64,000 bases of DNA from Apteryx mantelli (lineage: Eukaryota; Chordata; Aves; Apterygiformes; Apterygidae): assembly GCF_036417845.1 (NCBI RefSeq), contig NC_089979.1, forward strand, positions 50,042,775 to 50,106,774, given 5' to 3'. The notes under the pieces were generated by a model. That model did no database searches. It saw nothing but the letters and a program-made list of their open reading frames with translations, and was not told the origin of the DNA. This document shows, one piece after another, positions 37,394 to 48,757 of this stretch (positions within the stretch are counted from its first letter, which is position 1; every line of letters starts with the position of its first letter). The translations under genes were made by a program, and so were the position numbers.

Positions 37394-38929
37394 CAAGAGG
37401 AATACCCATGATGAAGTTGTACTTCTATACTTCTATCCTTATAGCCTTTGCAAGCCATCATGCATCAGACTGGTTGTCACAAGACCAGGATGAGCTCCTC
37501 CTGATATTGCTAGGTTTACAAACACATGGTGGGATGTTTTTTAGAGTTCCTGCCTTCTGCTAGAAAATCTTCAGGAAACTGAGCTCTGTATTAACAGAAG
37601 AACATTAAGATCTTGCAGATATCATTACAGCAGAACAGCAGTCCTGGCATCTTTGTTGTTTACTGAGAATGTCCTTAAAAGAGATCATAATAAGTTGACT
37701 ATGGGCTCACTACACAGAGCAAGAGGGCTTCCTATTTCTTCCATGAGGAAATAAAGCCAAATATCTGATGCAGATTATTCTACCAGAAAGTCTTTAGCTC
37801 TTGTGCCCAGATTACTAGCATTTTCCCCCATGGTGTATACATTTTGCAGTGAAAACAAACAGAATGGCATGGATCGCCACAAGCTCTCAGAAGGCTGCAA
37901 ACAGCTGGGACTCAGTTCTCCTTTCCCTAAGCACACTCTGTTGACAGACTCTGTGTCCAATGCAGGAGATGAGGACACTCTTCATGGTAGGCTACAAAAG
38001 AGCAGGTGGAACCAGATGATCTTAGATTCAGGATTTTTTTCTGGCTTTTGGGCTACTACTTAAAGTATTGGTTTGCAGTAAGTGGTAATTTCCACATGGT
38101 GACTGTATCCTCTGTGTTATCCATCAGACTATCTTCGAACTGATTATGCCAATACAATAGAATTACTGTCCATGTTGCATAATGTTCTGTTGATTCAGTG
38201 AGATTTTAGATACACTTAGAAAAAAGATTCTCTTTTAATACAGCAGATAAAAAAAAGTTGAAACTATAAGCCCCAGGAAATAAGTAGAACATTATTCCAT
38301 TAAAATTTCCCAAAATACAGAAAAAATATCAATTTTGGCATATTTTTTATCTTCACAATTGCACCCAGCTCTAAATAAAGCAGCATTCAGCCTAAAAGGC
38401 TGGACTGCAGTTTAGAAAGTGTGTGCAAAACCAGAATTCAACTGAATGTCACTTTGGTGGTCTGGTTAGCAGGACAGTGATGGGTAGTAATAACATTTGT
38501 CCTTGGAATAGGCAGAACCTTCATGAAAGCTCAGATTTTGTGCTCAGAAAGTACAAAAAAATTGAAGAACTGACAACCTTCTGTTATCTCATATACACAT
38601 GCATTTGGCAGGGGGGTAGTTTCAACAAATATTTGGAGCAGTCAAGATTTTTCTAGTTTATTCGGCAGCATGTAGGGCTCTCTCTACTTGGCCCTAATTA
38701 GCCTGTGCAGTAGTGGCCAAACTGGAATTCAGAAGTCAAAATATTGTCTCCCACCACTGGGGATCTGACAGGCTCATATGAAGTGATGGATTAACAAATT
38801 CAATCTGGAACTCTCTTTCAAATAAACAAAGTGCCTGTTCCTGAAACATTACAATTTAATCCAGATACTTTGATCCCTTTCACTTCACAAGCAAAGCACT
38901 GGTAATTCTGTTCCTATGCTTTGCTTATG

Positions 38930-38967
38930 GCTAAGATTAAACATCAGTGCTAAGATTAAACATCAGC
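38930..38967. repeat. Tandem duplication of a 19-bp unit
   Basis: GCTAAGATTAAACATCAG occurs twice in immediate succession, with one spacer base and no other difference. It is slippage-type and of local interest only. Confidence 0.85.
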
Positions 38968-41900
38968 AATTTCTGATGAGATAGAACTAACTTAGAGAAT
39001 ATTACTAAACGTTTTAGTATAATCCAAACCCAATATATCTTGCTGAATAAGATAAAAGTGCTAAAATTTGGGAACTCCAGTGAAAATAGAAAGAAGGAAC
39101 AGCTGATGAAATGCTATATCTAGAGCTGGTCAGGATAATTATATCATAATTGCAGAAAATCTTGTGAAACAGAGGAATTTCTTGTTACGAGCATTCTGAA
39201 AGTGACTTCCAGCTATTTTTAGAGACCAATACTGAGCTACAGAACACGTAAAGTATGTATTTGCCTTCACTCTTCTACAGGTGTGCCTAAAAAGCTGACG
39301 GTCAGGTTTTCAGAAGCACTCTGGGCTCACTAATGTTAATTTTATTATCTGCATAAGTAGCCATGTTGGCAAATGGCTAAGCATTGAGGAGCTCCCATGG
39401 AAACAGTATCAGCTGCAAATCCAGTTTAAACGTACAGCTCATTTGGATGCCTATATGACAGCTTCTGAATGTGAAGACTTTCTAAATATCAGGGCAACGT
39501 TAGTGGTTCTGAGATCTCAGAGGAATCTGGATCTGAATTTCCCAACACTCAAGGTGGTTCCTTTGCTACTTTGACTCTTCTTAACGTATTGCCAAAGAGG
39601 TAGCAAAAATGACTTGAGTAGGATCTGGCAGGTGATTTTTTATAAAGAAGTCTTGAGAGGAAAAGAGGTCAGTAACTGAGAGGCTTGTCCAGAAACCAAG
39701 TGAAATTAACAGCTCAATTCACATAGGCAGTTGATCTGGGGAATCACAGGGTTGCCAACCACTAGTGTTCTGAATAATGTGTTTATCTTAAAAATATCAG
39801 AGATTTCTCTTTCCTAAAACTATTGATCTGTGGTTCTTCATCTGATTTCTGAGTTTTTATAGAGCAGTCATTCAAAGCTTCAAACTTTTCTTTCAACCAA
39901 CAATTTCCAGCCCCTCCTTTCCAGCCTATGGAGCTGGAAACTCCAAAACCACTAAGTATCATGAGGCTGTGAGACTTGGCAACACTGTTATCAAGATGTT
40001 ACTGTTTAGACCGAACTCATCCCAATGACCTTGAAATAAAGGCCCTATTATCTCTCACCAGCTCTTCAAACTATCCATTCCCCAAGAAATTTTGCAATTG
40101 GAATAGGATGCCGGGGTTGTTTGGAAAGAGCTTAAATTGTTCACAGCTGCCTGGGAATTAGCAAGCTTCCTTTGCTGTAACGTGGAATGCAGCATATTTC
40201 TAAGCCAGGTGGAGGATACTGTGTGAGGTTCTTGTACGACCTAGAGTTGGCACAAAGACCAACATTTTCAAGTCTGCGCATATATCTGAGTTACCAGGGC
40301 TCAATAATAATTTTCTGGCAGATTAGTCCTGCCCTACAGCAGGTTTCTATGATCACTAAAGCCAGAATGAAAGCAATAGGTCTGAATTTCACCCTTTGTA
40401 TCCTTCTACACTGAAGCTTTGATTTTAAAAACTGTGAGTTTTTTGCTTTGTTTTGTTTTTTTCTGAGGGGTGGGTGCTTTGACACCAATCTGCAAGAACA
40501 AGTCTGACAATAAACAGGTAAATAGCAGAGAAAACTGTAGGGACACTTCCATAACAGGCTAAGTGACACACTCACAACTTGGAGTGAATTATTCAGAATA
40601 ACTTGATAAACCTTTGCCAAGCTTGCTAATGGAGAGATTGTGCACTGCAAACTGCAAATGTGACCTTGTTTTGTCCAAAGCAAAAGAAGAACTTACAATT
40701 TTTTCTTGCTTATTTTAACAATGCTTATTGTTCCTAAGAACCAGGGTTTTTAATAAAAAAAAGTACCTATTCATAATTAAATAATTCAGTACATGAATGT
40801 GCAAAATGATGGCTTCGAGGGCTTTTAAAATTATTTGTGTTTATATGGTGACACCTTTAGCTTTGTGAAAAGAAACTGAGTTTTAGCCTTCATCTTCACA
40901 TAAAGAAACTTTGGATCAACATATCTTAATCTTTCATGCACATAAAAAGTCATGGCTATTCAAAACAAGGTGTGACAAAGGGATGGCTAAGAAAGCATTG
41001 CACAGAAGCATTCTCAACTGATGTTGAACTCATTTTTTATAATATCAAATTCTAACAAAATACTGATGCTCACCAGCTGTTAAAAAAAGTTATTTTTCAT
41101 CTGTTTTAGTCTTATCTGATATTGGAAAAATGAGAGAGGTATTCTCAGTATGTCCTATCTTTTTACTAAACTTTGTAAGCTTTCTTGATCTAAAAAAGAG
41201 CCATTTCAGCTTTTCTACTTTACCATGCTTTACCCTCTGTAACTTAAAATAAGACATTACATTGCAGTTTTCACCTTCAGATCTCTTTTACTTCATGGCT
41301 AGTGCATTTAAACCTCAAACATAAGTCCTGACAGTATTGTGAAGATTTTACCACAGTTTTTATCTGACATTACATGCACTGGTAACATTTAGTTTGTGAA
41401 AGAGTTTTTGCATAAAGAATCAGTCAAATCAAAATCAACGTGTGGTTCTGCTTATCTATTAATATTCTGCCATATATTCTGCAACTCTTTTCTTGACACA
41501 AATAAAATCATCTATCATAGACTGATAAAGGATGTGATGGAGGGTGGCAATAAACATGCTATACCTTTTATACCCCTGTATTCCTCCTCTGTATGATCTA
41601 TGAATTTGTTCCCCTCTACTCAAATGCTGTTTTGTATATTGGTGCATGTGTGATGCAAACCTTATTCATATGGTTCCTGTGTGTTTAGATCTCATAGGAT
41701 AACTATTTAAGCATCTCGCACATTGGGAAGGAACATGGCATTCTGTTTTAAGGGCCACAAAACATTGTGACTAGATAATGGTTTAAAAGAAAAGAGGTGC
41801 AAAAATTGCACAGGTTGGATTTGTCAACGTCATACCAAATAAAATGGGGGAGAAGAAAGGGAGGCACTAGAATTAAGCAGATGTGTTTAATTGTAGGTCA

Positions 41901-43595
41901 CTGTTTCAGCAACAGAAAGGCAGGTCTGGGCAACAATCCCAGGGGGACTCAGACACTTTTTAACAGTATGGTAGCACTCTCTGTGTGCTTCATTTCAGCT
42001 CATCCAGTTTTAAAGTTGCTTAAAGTGGGTTTGTGTCTATCCAGCTGAGACAACTCAATTGAGAAAAGAAAATCCAAGTAGACAGGCCATTGGTGCTGGG
42101 GTTTTTGCTGCATAAATACCTGAAAAGGAATTTCCAAATTCACTATGACACAGACATAATAGTGGTGGAAAGGGGGAATAATCAGTTTATTTCAGTCACT
42201 AAGTCAAAACAAAAGTATATTGACAGTGAATTCATGGTATAAAGAGGCTTTAAAGGCTCTAGCCAGCAGTCAGAGGAAGAGTCCCTTATTCAGGCAGGGC
42301 TGAAGGCCACCTGCTGCCCTGTCTCTTGAGGACTCCCAGCTCTGGGAAAAGCCTGGCCTGAATAAGTTTTGCGGGGTGAAAAGCTGCACCTCTGTCCGTG
42401 CGCAGGACTCGGTGCCGGGCCGCACCTCAGGGCACCACAGAAACTTCAGTCCTGGCGTTCATTCCATAGGGATGGAAAAGCAAACAGGGTAAAATGAACC
42501 CCTACCATACAGAAACAGGGTGGGAAGGGCATTTCCTCGGAGTCTCAGAGGTGACATTACATGTTTATTTGTTAAACTGTGTGGGCTCATTTTTTCTCTT
42601 CCCCCTCCTCCCCTTTTTTAAAGAATGCTTTTAAAGTCTTCTCAGCCAGACCCCGTTGTCACCTAACCATTCACTCCTCGTTGCGTTTATGTATTTCATC
42701 CAACCCACCTTGACTTCCAACCTGAAAGTTCAAAATAAATTCTTATTGGAAGATTATGAACAGAAAATAGGGTTATAAGAACTCCATATCCCATATAGTA
42801 TTAATTTATGATATGTTACGTACTTACATACAAAAAAACCCCCCTATAAAAATGAAAACTTGTACCTACACAGACCTACAACACCTATAAATAAGGTTTT
42901 GTGGTTTCACAGGGATTTCTTTTTCAAGGTTTATTTTCTAAGTTACTGACTTGGTCCTTCTAAATCTCTGTACTTCCCTCCCTCACCGCTATGTGAAATT
43001 TATGGACCCAGTTAAGAAGGACTAAAAACCAGCTTAAATTATCAGCCTGGATGGAAAGAACTATTGCCCTCCCCAGAGAATAAATATTATGTCACTAACA
43101 TACCAGATTGCTTTGTGTCAGTAGCAGTTCATACAAACCACTGTACATCTGCTAGAGCAACCATACAGCTATTGCCATATATTACAGACCAAATAATTTG
43201 TTTCAAGTGCTGTCATCACCGCAGAAGCAAAGGCAAACATAAACTGAAACACTGATAAATAAAACATTTAAAGATAATATATCTTCCGGCAACCTCCAGA
43301 CCATTTTAAAAGACCCTTAAAACCTTTATGTAGTGGAACACAATTTACTATCTGACTCTGCAAACTATTTGAGAATGTATCTGTTCTATATTTTTGGAAG
43401 CAAAAAAGCCCCAGCTGCTTGACACTGAAAATAACAATGATTCACAAAGTCTTAACTTTTAATTTGCCGAGCACTAAACTTTGTCACTTGGTGCTTTGTT
43501 GCAAAGATGATGACACAGGGGTTTTTGTTTTGTTTTGAAAAAGGAGCAAAAAATAAATCTTGTCCTCAACAACTAAAAAACCCCTGCTTTTGTAA

Positions 43596-43618
43596 CCCCC
43601 CCCCCAAAAAAAAAAAAA
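43596..43618. repeat. C10-A13 homopolymer junction
   Basis: Ten C are followed directly by thirteen A. Sequencing length is uncertain. Confidence 0.85.
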
Positions 43619-45746
43619 GAAAAGTCAAATGAATGATGACAAATACCTGTGGGAAAAAAGTATCAGTGCACTTCTGAAATAAGCTTTGGAATTGCAATGT
43701 GGAACTTTGCAAGGGGGCTGGTTTGATGCTGCCTTCACATTTCACAATATGTCGGTGGTAGCTGGTACTGTGATATGCGCAACTACTACTAACTTTTCAT
43801 AATATGACAATCTAATAGGTGAAATAGCTTTTGTATTTTAAAATTCCTTATGAACAGCTGTGACTTAGCACTGATGGATACATCGTTACTTTCCTAAATC
43901 AATGTCTCTTTTGTTGAGTTATATAAAGCTGTTTGATTGCCACACAGACAGGAGACACTAATCTGAAAAAAAATAAATAATAGAATAAAAGAGATTTAAA
44001 ATCTATCACAACACATTATATGTCAACATCAGTGGTCCCTAGTATTGAGAAGTAATGCAACAACTAAAAATATCATATATACAAGTGAAAGAGTAAAATA
44101 AAAATGGAATTAGCATTTTGAAATGACAGTCTTGAAATGCTAAAAAAAAATTTCTCAAAACTGAATATTTCTGGGTGGGAAGAGGATTTCTAGGACATGC
44201 TTTTTCCCCAAGTGAATTTTCCAAGGATTCCAAGCTTTATTTGCCTTCTAGTTCTGTAGAGTCAATATGGATTTCTCATACAAATTTCCACATAGCCTGT
44301 CTTACAAGGAAAATATCTTGTATTTAGAAAACATATTAACACATTTTAAAAACATGTTTAATGCATTTACGCTAACAGTAAAAGTGTAGGTGAAGAAAAG
44401 CTGTTTTCTTAAAAGCATATCATGTGGTCAGGCTTAGGGTTAAGCAACCAGCATGTTTTAAACACTATTTTTTTAAATCTGTTCTAGATCTCCATATCGA
44501 ATCCCATGGTTGAAATGGGTCCAATGGATTTGCTATACCTCTTGGCTTTTTCTGGATATTTAGCTTTCTGGATAGTCCATTTTAGTTCCTAGAGAAGCTT
44601 TGTGACAAAATACCTACCAAGAAACAACCAACCAGGAAGGCTTAAGTGGGTGGAAGTCAAATGGCCACTTACAGAGGCTGTAGGAGAAGTAGTGTGCTTA
44701 GTCTGAAGGTGAATAAGGTTGTGAGCAGATTTAATACAATAGTCTAATTGTCAAAGACTGTGGTTCTGGCAGGCTCTGTACGGGGCGGGAGGGGAGAGGG
44801 AAGAGTGGCTTAAAAAAGAAGTGAGGAAAGGTCTGATATTATTTGGTAACATGGTTGCAAGCCTTACCTTTGTTGTAAATCCAGAGAAGGGTTTTTTTGT
44901 TTTTGTTTTTTAACCTGTCACGCTCTTTCCATGGCATATAAAGTAGTCTTCAAGTGTACAAAAAGAAAGCAAATCAGGTCTAGGGTTTCAACCTTAGTGG
45001 GGTGGGTGCATTATTAATGCTCGGTGGGTGTTACATCTTTTTTACAGTAGTAATAGAACATATTCTCCAAGTGCGGACAGGGCTTATTTTAGAAGCAGCC
45101 TCAAACCTTGAGTCATATGGGAGAACACTATCTATGCCTATACAGATCTCTTTGCAGGACTAAAACTTTCAGTAGTGACGTGGAGGGTGGAGTAGATTTA
45201 AGTTTAACGTTATTGCATCAACTTCAGTTAGACAACCCTGTGCAACTCTCTCTGGCAGCTTTGGAATGCAGTTCGATTATGTAGCCCAGCTTAAGAGCTT
45301 GAACAGCAGGGTTTACACTTCGGGAAGACAACTGACTAGGTTAAACCTTATCTTTAGTAACCTAGATAGATAGGTTAACATAAATGTGGTTACCATATCA
45401 ATATATCTATATATATATGTGCATATAGGTTATATAGATATATACATTATATGGGTTTCTTCCCAATTATGGTTCCCCACAGCACTTCAAACATGTCATT
45501 TGCTACTGTCTACATTCCCCCCCCCAACAGTTGAGGTGCTTTCAATTGATGTGTGTAATATGGATGCTCCATGTATATTTTTCCCCTCCAACCTCACTGC
45601 AAGTTCTTTATGTCCTTTATACTTACTATGAGTATACTTGGCTCCATATTCATCTCCCAGTCTGTCAACATAGTTCACCTCCTGTAATCAGGAAATGGCG
45701 ATTAAATGAACATCCAAGTACAGAAGCTGTCAACCTGGTGTTCATC

Positions 45747-45842
45747 TTTTTTTTTTATTTTTAATTAAAAAAAAAAAAAACCCAAATGTTCAATTGTCTT
45801 TTGCACTCTGGCAAGCTCTTCTTAAAAAAAAAAAAAAAAAAA
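45747..45842. repeat. Clustered poly-T / poly-A tracts
   Basis: A T-rich run is followed by 14 A (45,767-45,780) and then, after 43 bp, 19 A (45,824-45,842). These could be decayed retroposon tails, but no identifiable element body is attached. Confidence 0.8.
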
Positions 45843-46552
45843 TGGCTTCATCTCCTCAATGATCTTAGCAAAGAATCAATCAAGTTCAAAGGTCAATGCC
45901 AATCATGTCATTTTTAGCATTTATGGCAGTAATAAAGGAAAGTAAAATCCTCATAGAAAAGGTATATGTTGCAAGCCTTGCCATTCTCTGTGTCCTAGGT
46001 TGTTTAGCTCCCTACAGGAACCCATCTGGGCCTTTTGGGTTTTAACCACAGCACAGACTTTCTGCTTTGTAGCTATCCATTTTGGCATCTGGTCTATCTC
46101 ATTGGAAGGTCTGAGACTTTGGCTCAGGACTGGGTTGCAAATAGCATATGACAGGGAAGAAAAGGTTATTTATATCCTCTTTATGTGCGTAGGAAAAAAT
46201 TCTCAAGAATATATATGCCATCGACCTGAGAGGGAACATAATCCGCTCTCAGACTACAGAGCGGGCACAGCTTCTCCATGTGTGAGCAACAACTTTGACC
46301 TCTGTGCAATTACTCCAGGTTACAGCCGTATAACAGTGCCGCGTTTCTTTCCAATTATTTTCTGGGAGCGGCAGGCCCTCTTCCTGGAGCGCTTATTTGT
46401 TTCGGATTGGCTTAATTTGCTCAACAATTTGCGCATCCCTTCTGCGTGCTCCTTTGCCCGGCCGGCAAGGGCTGCCGCTGCCGCGGGCGCGCCGGCCGTG
46501 TCCGCTGGCCCCCGTCCGGGGACGGCCGCGGGGCTCGGCGCTGCCTGGCGAC

Positions 46553-46592
46553 GGCACCGGCACCGGCACCGGCACCCCACCACACACACACA
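46553..46592. repeat. (GGCACC)4 hexamer repeat plus (CA)n
   Basis: Four perfect GGCACC units (46,553-46,576) are followed by a short CA repeat at the left edge of CpG island 2. Confidence 0.9.
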
Positions 46593-46798
46593 AAATAGCT
46601 AACTGTGGCCGGGGTTCGGCGCTGAGCAGTTGCCTACGGATGAGTAAGCACCAAATGTGGTAACTCAGGCCAGCAGCTCTGCAATTAAGGCTATAATTTC
46701 AGGTGTAGCTAGTAGTGGGAATGAATATTTATTTCAGCCTACCAAATAAAAGAAATCGCCTGGCTAGCGCTAGGTGGTCCTGGGAAGGCGCAGGGTGG

Positions 46799-46844
46799 CC
46801 CGACCCGACCCGACCCGACCCGACCCGACCCGACCCGACCCGAG
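46799..46844 (-). repeat. (CCCGA)n pentamer repeat; G-quadruplex motif on - strand
   Basis: Eight to nine perfect CCCGA pentamers. On the minus strand this reads GGGTCGGGTCGGGTCGGG, that is, consecutive GGG runs with two-base TC loops, a strong canonical G-quadruplex pattern. Each unit also carries a CpG. It lies about 1.85 kb upstream of the KCTD1 ATG. Confidence 0.9.
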
Positions 46845-47536
46845 TAGCGCCAGTGCCGCCGGAGATGGTGAGGCGCAGCCACCCCGTCGGAGCGGGCTGC
46901 GGCGGGCGGGCGGACACGGGTCCCCGCCCGGTGCCGTGAGCGGCGCGGGGCTGCCGCCCTTCTGCCCGAGCAGAACCAGCTGCAGGGCTCCCCCCGGGGA
47001 AGGATAAGCTAATTTGCATTGAGCCCGCTGGTAGAAGCGCAAATAGGTGCCGCTTCCCTGGGGAGGAGGCTGGGAAGCGCGGGGCAGCTCCCCATCAGGG
47101 CGCGGGAGCGGGCGGAGACCAGCCGCCCTCTCCCGGGGACGGCTAGGGCAGGGCTGGCGAGCCAGCGGCGCGGTAGCCGCAGCCCCCTCCAGCTGCCTGA
47201 AACGCTGCGGGCTTGTCGGCGCAGCCGGGGGCGAGCGGGCAGCCTTCGGCCGCCCGGGTCGTTATTTCCCGTGGAAGAGCGCCCCGAAGTGAGCCTCGCT
47301 TGGGCGAGCTGCGACCCGTCCGAGGGGAAACCGGAGCCGCAGAAAGTGCAAAGCCGCAAGTGTCCGGCAAAGCCCCGAGTAGCCGGCTCCTCTCAAGCCG
47401 CCTTTGCCCCAAACGCAGCCGCCTGCCCGAGGTGCGAGGGCCGGGAGAGGCTGCAGCGGGGGGGCGGGCGGGGCCGCGCCGCCGCTGCCGCCTCTTTCGT
47501 AGGGCTGTAAGCTCGGGCAAGCGGAGCGACGCGGGG

Positions 47537-47569
47537 CTTTTCTTTCTTTTTTTCTTTCTTTTTTTCTCC
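47537..47569 (+). repeat. 33-nt polypyrimidine (CTTT-rich) tract
   Basis: All bases are C or T, with CTTTCTTTTTTT repeated. The tract is AT-rich inside a GC-rich island. It resembles a polypyrimidine tract before a splice acceptor, but it ends in CTCCAAG, where the AG is two bases past the tract, so an acceptor use is possible but unsupported. Confidence 0.8.
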
Positions 47570-48312
47570 AAGTTGTGAAATGGCGATGTTTTAGAGTTAC
47601 AAGGTGCGAGGCGCTCTGAGCCCTGTCTGCCCCCCTTTACGGCGGTCCCTTCACGCTCACGGCGCTCCTCTCTGCGCCTTCCCCCCAGCTCGGGCACGGC
47701 TGGTGCTCGCGGAGCTCCCCGCGCCCCGGCTCCTGCGCCCGCGTCCCAGATGCGCGCGCCCGGGAGCTGCTCCGAATAGCACAGGGATTGCTTTTTGTTC
47801 AGTTTCGGCGGGGGGGAAGAAAAGGGAAGGAGGAGCGAAAGCACCCAGGGATACGTCCCCGGACCCGTGTTCCCAGATGCCGATAACGATCGCGCTTTCC
47901 GATCGCGTCTTCCCCGCCTCCGCCCCGTGTAACGACCAGTTTGATGTGGGCTGAGGTTGGCGTCGCTTTCCGTGCGGTCCCAGCGGAGGTGCCCTCCGGG
48001 GGAGGACATTTCCCTTGGGGTGGGGGTGCTGCTGGGGTCAGCGGGCACCGGCCGCGGCGCCGCGCAAGTGCTGTGACCCCTCGCTGCCGCGGGGGAGCAT
48101 CTGGCAGCGAGAAAGCTGGCAACAAGCGCGGGGTCGGCGGAGCCGTGTGCGCGCCGGGCCCCGCCGTCGGGGCGCCGCTCTGGGTTTTACCAGCCCGGCG
48201 GGCCCTCGCTGCCACCGGGCAGGGGACCCGCGGGCTTTGCCGGCGCATCCAGGCAGCGAGGGACGGGCTGGGGAGGAGGAGCCGTCGGGGCGAGGCGCCG
48301 GCTCCGTGGGAC

Positions 48313-48374
48313 GGGCGCGGGGGGACCCGCCGGGCCGGGGCGTCCGCCCCGGCCCGGCGGGTCCCCCCGCGCCC
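48313..48374. repeat. Perfect GC-only palindrome, 30-bp arms and 2-bp spacer
   Basis: The left arm (48,313-48,342) and right arm (48,345-48,374) are exact reverse complements, separated by TC. I checked all 30 positions by hand. Apart from the spacer T and one A/T pair in each arm, the bases are G or C. It lies about 300 bp upstream of the KCTD1 start codon, in the presumed promoter or 5' leader. It may form a cruciform, or a very stable RNA hairpin if transcribed, or it may be a foldback artefact of library preparation or assembly. Confidence 0.9.
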
Positions 48375-48410
48375 CCACCCTCCCGCCTCAACGGGACGGG
48401 CCCGAGGTGA

Positions 48411-48434
48411 GCGGCGGGCGGGCGCCGGTAAGTA
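48411..48434 (+). promoter_or_regulatory. Two splice-donor-like sites upstream of the KCTD1 ATG
   Basis: CCCGAG|GTGAGC (GT at 48,417) and GCCG|GTAAGT (a perfect GTAAGT, with GT at 48,428) lie 11 bp apart, about 250 bp before the DUF3504 start codon. They could end an untranslated alternative first exon that skips the DUF3504 exon and joins the BTB exons, giving the common short KCTD1 isoform. GC-rich DNA yields chance donors, so this stays a candidate. Confidence 0.35.
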
Positions 48435-48632
48435 GCTCCGTCTCCCGGCGCGGGGGGCCCGGGCGGCCCCTTGCCGCAGCGCTTTCCTCCGCCACCCCAC
48501 CCCTCCACCCACCGCCCCGTCCCTTCCCCGCCGCCGCCACTGGGAGCGCGGCCCCTTTAAGAGCCCGGCTTTGCCTCCCGGTAGCTGAAGGTCATTAAAC
48601 ACAAAAGCGCTCCAGCGCTGCGGTCCAATATA

Positions 48633-48642
48633 GCGCATGCGC
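48633..48642. promoter_or_regulatory. NRF1-like palindrome GCGCATGCGC
   Basis: This is an exact match to the core of the NRF1 consensus, 32 bp before the start codon, with a CCAAT sequence (48,624-48,628) just upstream. NRF1 sites are common close to the start sites of CpG-island promoters. The ATG inside the motif (48,637) opens a 75-codon Arg-rich frame that overlaps the start of KCTD1 in another frame. Its context is weak (C at -3, C at +4). Confidence 0.6.
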
Positions 48643-48670
48643 CCTGCCCGAGGACTGGCAGGGAGACGGC

Positions 48671-48681
48671 AATATGGCGAG
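48671..48681 (+). promoter_or_regulatory. YY1-like motif spanning the start codon
   Basis: AATATGGCGAG fits the YY1 core AANATGGCG, and its ATG is the KCTD1 initiation codon. YY1 sites of this orientation usually lie just downstream of transcription starts, so transcription may begin only a short distance upstream. Confidence 0.5.
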
Positions 48682-48726
48682 AATGCCTGGCAGCGGCGGC
48701 GGCGGCGGCGAGTGGAGCGGCGGCAC

Positions 48727-48757
<31 letters not shown>

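Larger units (their letters stand above)
16831..46439. other. Gene-free DNA between the two CpG islands
   Basis: I found no coding exon that I can support. If the MFQ exon is real, this is KCTD1 intron 1 of that transcript; otherwise it is intergenic. It holds ancient MIR-like and CR1 relics, small inverted repeats and microsatellites, listed separately. A modest GC rise at about 42.3-42.5 kb and another at about 28.0-28.2 kb contain nothing I recognise. Confidence 0.65.

Noticed and set aside
46000..46602. 200-codon + strand frame running into CpG island 2
   Set aside because: Begins without an ATG in AT-rich DNA, changes composition halfway, and has no recognisable domain or splice support.
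47143..48048. 301-codon minus-strand frame in CpG island 2
   Set aside because: Low-complexity Arg/Pro/Gly/Ser composition expected from stop-poor GC-rich DNA; all six frames are open here, and no homology is recognised.
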